Assembly: GCA_934513685.1 (NCBI GenBank)
Contig: CAKSWY010000043.1
Span: forward strand, 1-6,358
Reading direction: 5' to 3'
Length of the DNA stretch: 6,358 nt
Source of the DNA: an uncultured Oscillospiraceae bacterium
GTDB taxonomy: Bacteria; Bacillota; Clostridia; Oscillospirales; Ruminococcaceae
Shown: piece by piece, positions 4,831 to 6,358 of the stretch
Layout: each line of letters begins with the position of its first letter
Position numbering within the stretch: position 1 is the first letter of the stretch
Program-made: the position numbers and the translations under genes
Notes under the pieces: model-generated
What the model was told of the DNA's origin: nothing
Seen by the model: the letters and a program-made list of their open reading frames with translations, nothing else
Databases searched by the model: none

Positions 4831-6018
4831 TTAGGTATACAGCGGCTTGCTCTCCGGCTCGCCTGTCACCCCTGCCTGGGCCTCGGCGGGCTGGGCCGGG
4901 GCAGCTGGGGCATGGCGGGCAGTGATAACCGCCTGATGGAACGCCGCCGGGTTGGCGTGATACTTGCGCTCAATGTCCTGGTCGTAGCCGATCAGCGCAT
5001 CTGGGTAGGTGCGGGCCATCTGCTGCAAAATTTCCTGCGCTTCGTCCTCATTACGGACGTAGATATCGTGGCAGGCTCTTTTCTCCTTCGCGCCGAAAAC
5101 GCGCACCATCAGCTCTTTGTTCACGGTCAGGATGCCGTAAGCCTTGTGGCGCACTGTGTACTGGTAGGCCCAGACCACGTCGTCACCGGCCAGCACCCAG
5201 GAATTGCCGCCCTTGTCGTACATCAGCCAGCTGCGGCTCATGCGGACCTTGCCTTCCTGCATCGTGTCCTCGTAGAAGCGGTCGAGGGCCTGCTCGGTGG
5301 CCTGCGGGTCATCCGAAGCCTTGATGTAGTTGCGAATCTGCTTCTGGAAGCCGCCGGTCAGGGAATGAACCACGAACCAGATTGCCAGCACCACCAGCAA
5401 AACGCCGATGACGCCCATAAAGCCATACACAAACGTGTCCTGGCCATCGATTTCGCCGTCGGTCAGCACCAGCGGAAGGGCTGTGCAGTCGTCAAACAGA
5501 CCGATATCATCATAGCTAAAACCGGCGTCAATGAAGTAATCTTCCCACAGCTGCCGGGTCTCATCATCCATGGGCTGCAGCGTGCCGCGCACCGACACGT
5601 AGGAGCCGTCCCACTCATAACTGCCGTCCTCGTCATCGATAAGCCGCTCGGTATCGGCAACGACCGCCTCGGCGTCGTCGATTTTGGACGCGGGCACTTC
5701 CACACCGATGTAGACGGTGGCGTCGGGGGTGTTGATGGGCATAATGTACTCGCGCGCGGAGACCTCATCGCGCTTGCCGCTCTCGCTCACGACGGTCTCG
5801 GCATAGTAGTCAATCAGGGTGTCAATGTCCGCTTCGAGATACTGTCCTTGCAGGGAAAGGACGTCATGGTCATCCAGCGGTGCGAAATGGGTCGGCCCAG
5901 CGATCATTTTTGCGATACCAGGCCCGAACACCACGCCGATGAAGATGGCCGCCACAGCCAGGACGATGATGGCCCACAGCTTGCCGACCAGGGTTTTCTG
6001 CTTCAGGGATTGCAGCAT
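4831..6018 (-). CDS. Uncharacterised two-helix membrane protein with acidic outer domain
   Basis: I cannot assign a function. The 395-residue protein has a short basic N-terminus (K6, K8), a first membrane helix about 13-33, a 160-residue loop (about 40-195) very rich in Asp and Glu, a second helix about 197-219, and a 175-residue C-terminal domain. The positive-inside rule puts both ends in the cytoplasm and the acidic loop outside. The C-terminal domain has a pattern (SWLMYDKGGNSWVLAGDDVVWAYQY, with a basic GAKEKRACHDIYV later) that recalls PH-like or YcxB-type membrane-associated domains. I have a weak recollection of a family called DUF6709 with similar architecture. The last 27 residues are Ala/Pro-rich and low complexity. 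The ATG at 6018 has GGAGG 9 nt upstream. The gene has its own promoter and terminator, so it is monocistronic. No signal-peptidase site or lipobox is evident. Confidence 0.85.
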   Translation of the reverse strand: MLQSLKQKTLVGKLWAIIVLAVAAIFIGVVFGPGIAKMIAGPTHFAPLDDHDVLSLQGQYLEADIDTLIDYYAETVVSESGKRDEVSAREYIMPINTPDATVYIGVEVPASKIDDAEAVVADTERLIDDEDGSYEWDGSYVSVRGTLQPMDDETRQLWEDYFIDAGFSYDDIGLFDDCTALPLVLTDGEIDGQDTFVYGFMGVIGVLLVVLAIWFVVHSLTGGFQKQIRNYIKASDDPQATEQALDRFYEDTMQEGKVRMSRSWLMYDKGGNSWVLAGDDVVWAYQYTVRHKAYGILTVNKELMVRVFGAKEKRACHDIYVRNEDEAQEILQQMARTYPDALIGYDQDIERKYHANPAAFHQAVITARHAPAAPAQPAEAQAGVTGEPESKPLYT

Positions 6019-6059
6019 AGATACTTTCCTCCATTCTTTTGTATACAGGGTTCGTTACC

Positions 6060-6088
6060 ATTGTAACAAATAGCAGGCTCGGCGTCAA
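6060..6088 (-). promoter_or_regulatory. Sigma-A-type promoter of the membrane-protein gene
   Basis: On the minus strand, TTGACG (6088-6083) and TACAAT (6065-6060) are separated by exactly 17 nt. The transcript should start near 6053, giving a leader of about 35 nt that contains the GGAGG site. An imperfect repeat GTTAC-N4-GTAAC (6054-6067) spans the -10 and may be an operator or chance. Confidence 0.78.
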
Positions 6089-6155
6089 CCGGTCGCGCAC
6101 ATTTGCTCAAAACTTCTTTGGGTGCTACTTCCTAAAGCCGGTCATATACGACGCA

Positions 6156-6191
6156 CAAAAACGCCCCTTCCGGTTTGACCCGGAAGGGGCG
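6156..6191 (-). terminator. Rho-independent terminator of gap
   Basis: A perfect 12-bp GC-rich stem pairs 6162-6173 with 6180-6191 around a 6-nt loop, and on the minus strand it is followed by TTTTTG. It lies about 40 nt downstream of the gap stop codon. An additional AT-only repeat, TTAATT-CGC-AATTAA at 6204-6218, lies between the stop and this hairpin and is too weak to act as a terminator by itself. Confidence 0.9.
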
Positions 6192-6230
6192 GGGTTCAGC
6201 TATTTAATTCGCAATTAAGCTACTCGCAGA

Positions 6231-6358
6231 TTACAGCTCAGCGAAGTACTTAATGGTGCGGACCATCTGAGAGGTGTAGGAGTTCTCGTTGTCGTACCAA
6301 GAAACGACCTGAACCTGATAGGTGTCGTCGTCGATCTTAGCGACCATGGTCTGGGTAG
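6231..6358 (-). CDS. gap: Glyceraldehyde-3-phosphate dehydrogenase, C-terminal end (cut by window edge)
   Basis: The last 41 codons of a glycolytic GAPDH are visible, which in the whole enzyme oxidises glyceraldehyde-3-phosphate with NAD and phosphate in the cytoplasm. The diagnostic stretch is VVSWYDNENSYTSQMVRTIKYFAEL. The WYDNE core holds the conserved Asn that contacts the NAD nicotinamide, and the MVRT-KYFAEL ending is the form common in Streptococcus and Clostridia. The codon use (TCT, GCT, GTT among GAC and ACC) looks like a highly expressed gene and differs from the GC-heavy dapF. The catalytic cysteine lies outside the window, upstream in the gene. It ends at TAA 6233-6231 and is followed by a strong terminator, so it does not co-transcribe with the membrane-protein gene. 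Confidence 0.95.
   Translation of the reverse strand, partial: TQTMVAKIDDDTYQVQVVSWYDNENSYTSQMVRTIKYFAEL

Noticed and set aside
4792..6066. A 424-codon open frame on the plus strand opposite the membrane-protein gene
   Set aside because: It starts inside the bidirectional terminator and has no ribosome site. The minus-strand frame has a promoter, ribosome site, membrane helices and a terminator.
6204..6218. AT-rich inverted repeat TTAATT-CGC-AATTAA after gap
   Set aside because: The arms are only A and T with a 3-nt loop, so the hairpin would be very weak. The real terminator is the GC-rich stem at 6162-6191.
1..6358. Evidence of a new defence, mobile or biosynthetic system
   Set aside because: I looked for transposase or integrase motifs, direct-repeat arrays, toxin-antitoxin pairs, tRNA and attachment-site signatures, and large structured RNAs on both strands. 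Every long stretch is accounted for by ordinary genes, promoters and terminators.

Overview
The window looks like an ordinary chromosomal segment from a moderately GC-rich low-GC-phylum (Bacillota) gut anaerobe, most likely the Oscillospiraceae/Ruminococcaceae (Faecalibacterium, Gemmiger or Subdoligranulum-like). This is inference from four things: the Streptococcus/Clostridia-type GAPDH C-terminus, a YtrA-type GntR/ABC cassette, a short archaeal-type ProRS, and strong sigma-A promoters (TTGACA-17-TATAAT-like) in a GC-rich background. No 16S, tRNA or species-specific marker is present, so the genus is not settled.

Layout. Positions 1-1545 hold a minus-strand operon that reads leftward: a YtrA-like GntR repressor (1482-1111), an ABC-type ATPase (1108-260) and an ABC-2 permease (263-1, cut by the window edge). 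The genes are coupled by 2 to 4 nt gaps or overlaps. A consensus promoter with two inverted repeats, probably the repressor's own operators, sits at 1505-1545. Positions 1557-3405 hold a second minus-strand operon: acyl carrier protein (3340-3104) followed by prolyl-tRNA synthetase (3063-1624), with a clear promoter at 3377-3405 and a strong terminator at 1557-1593. Divergent from it, on the plus strand, is dapF (3462-4340, lysine/peptidoglycan precursor synthesis). It is followed by a small DtxR/MntR-type metalloregulator (4394-4777) whose own promoter overlaps the end of dapF. A bidirectional terminator (4787-4827) separates this from a convergent minus-strand gene (6018-4831) for an uncharacterised two-helix membrane protein with a large acidic outer domain. 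The window ends with the C-terminus of glyceraldehyde-3-phosphate dehydrogenase (minus strand, 6358-6231) and its terminator (6156-6191).

How the genes work together. Apart from the GntR-ABC cassette, which is a self-contained regulated transport or stress module, these are housekeeping genes placed side by side rather than one pathway. I see no mobile element, CRISPR array, tRNA or rRNA, and no convincing new multi-gene system. The points most worth a second look are the mixed DtxR/MntR metal site, the nested inverted repeats that could bury the regulator's start codon in dapF read-through RNA, the operator layout of the GntR cassette, and the unassigned membrane protein.
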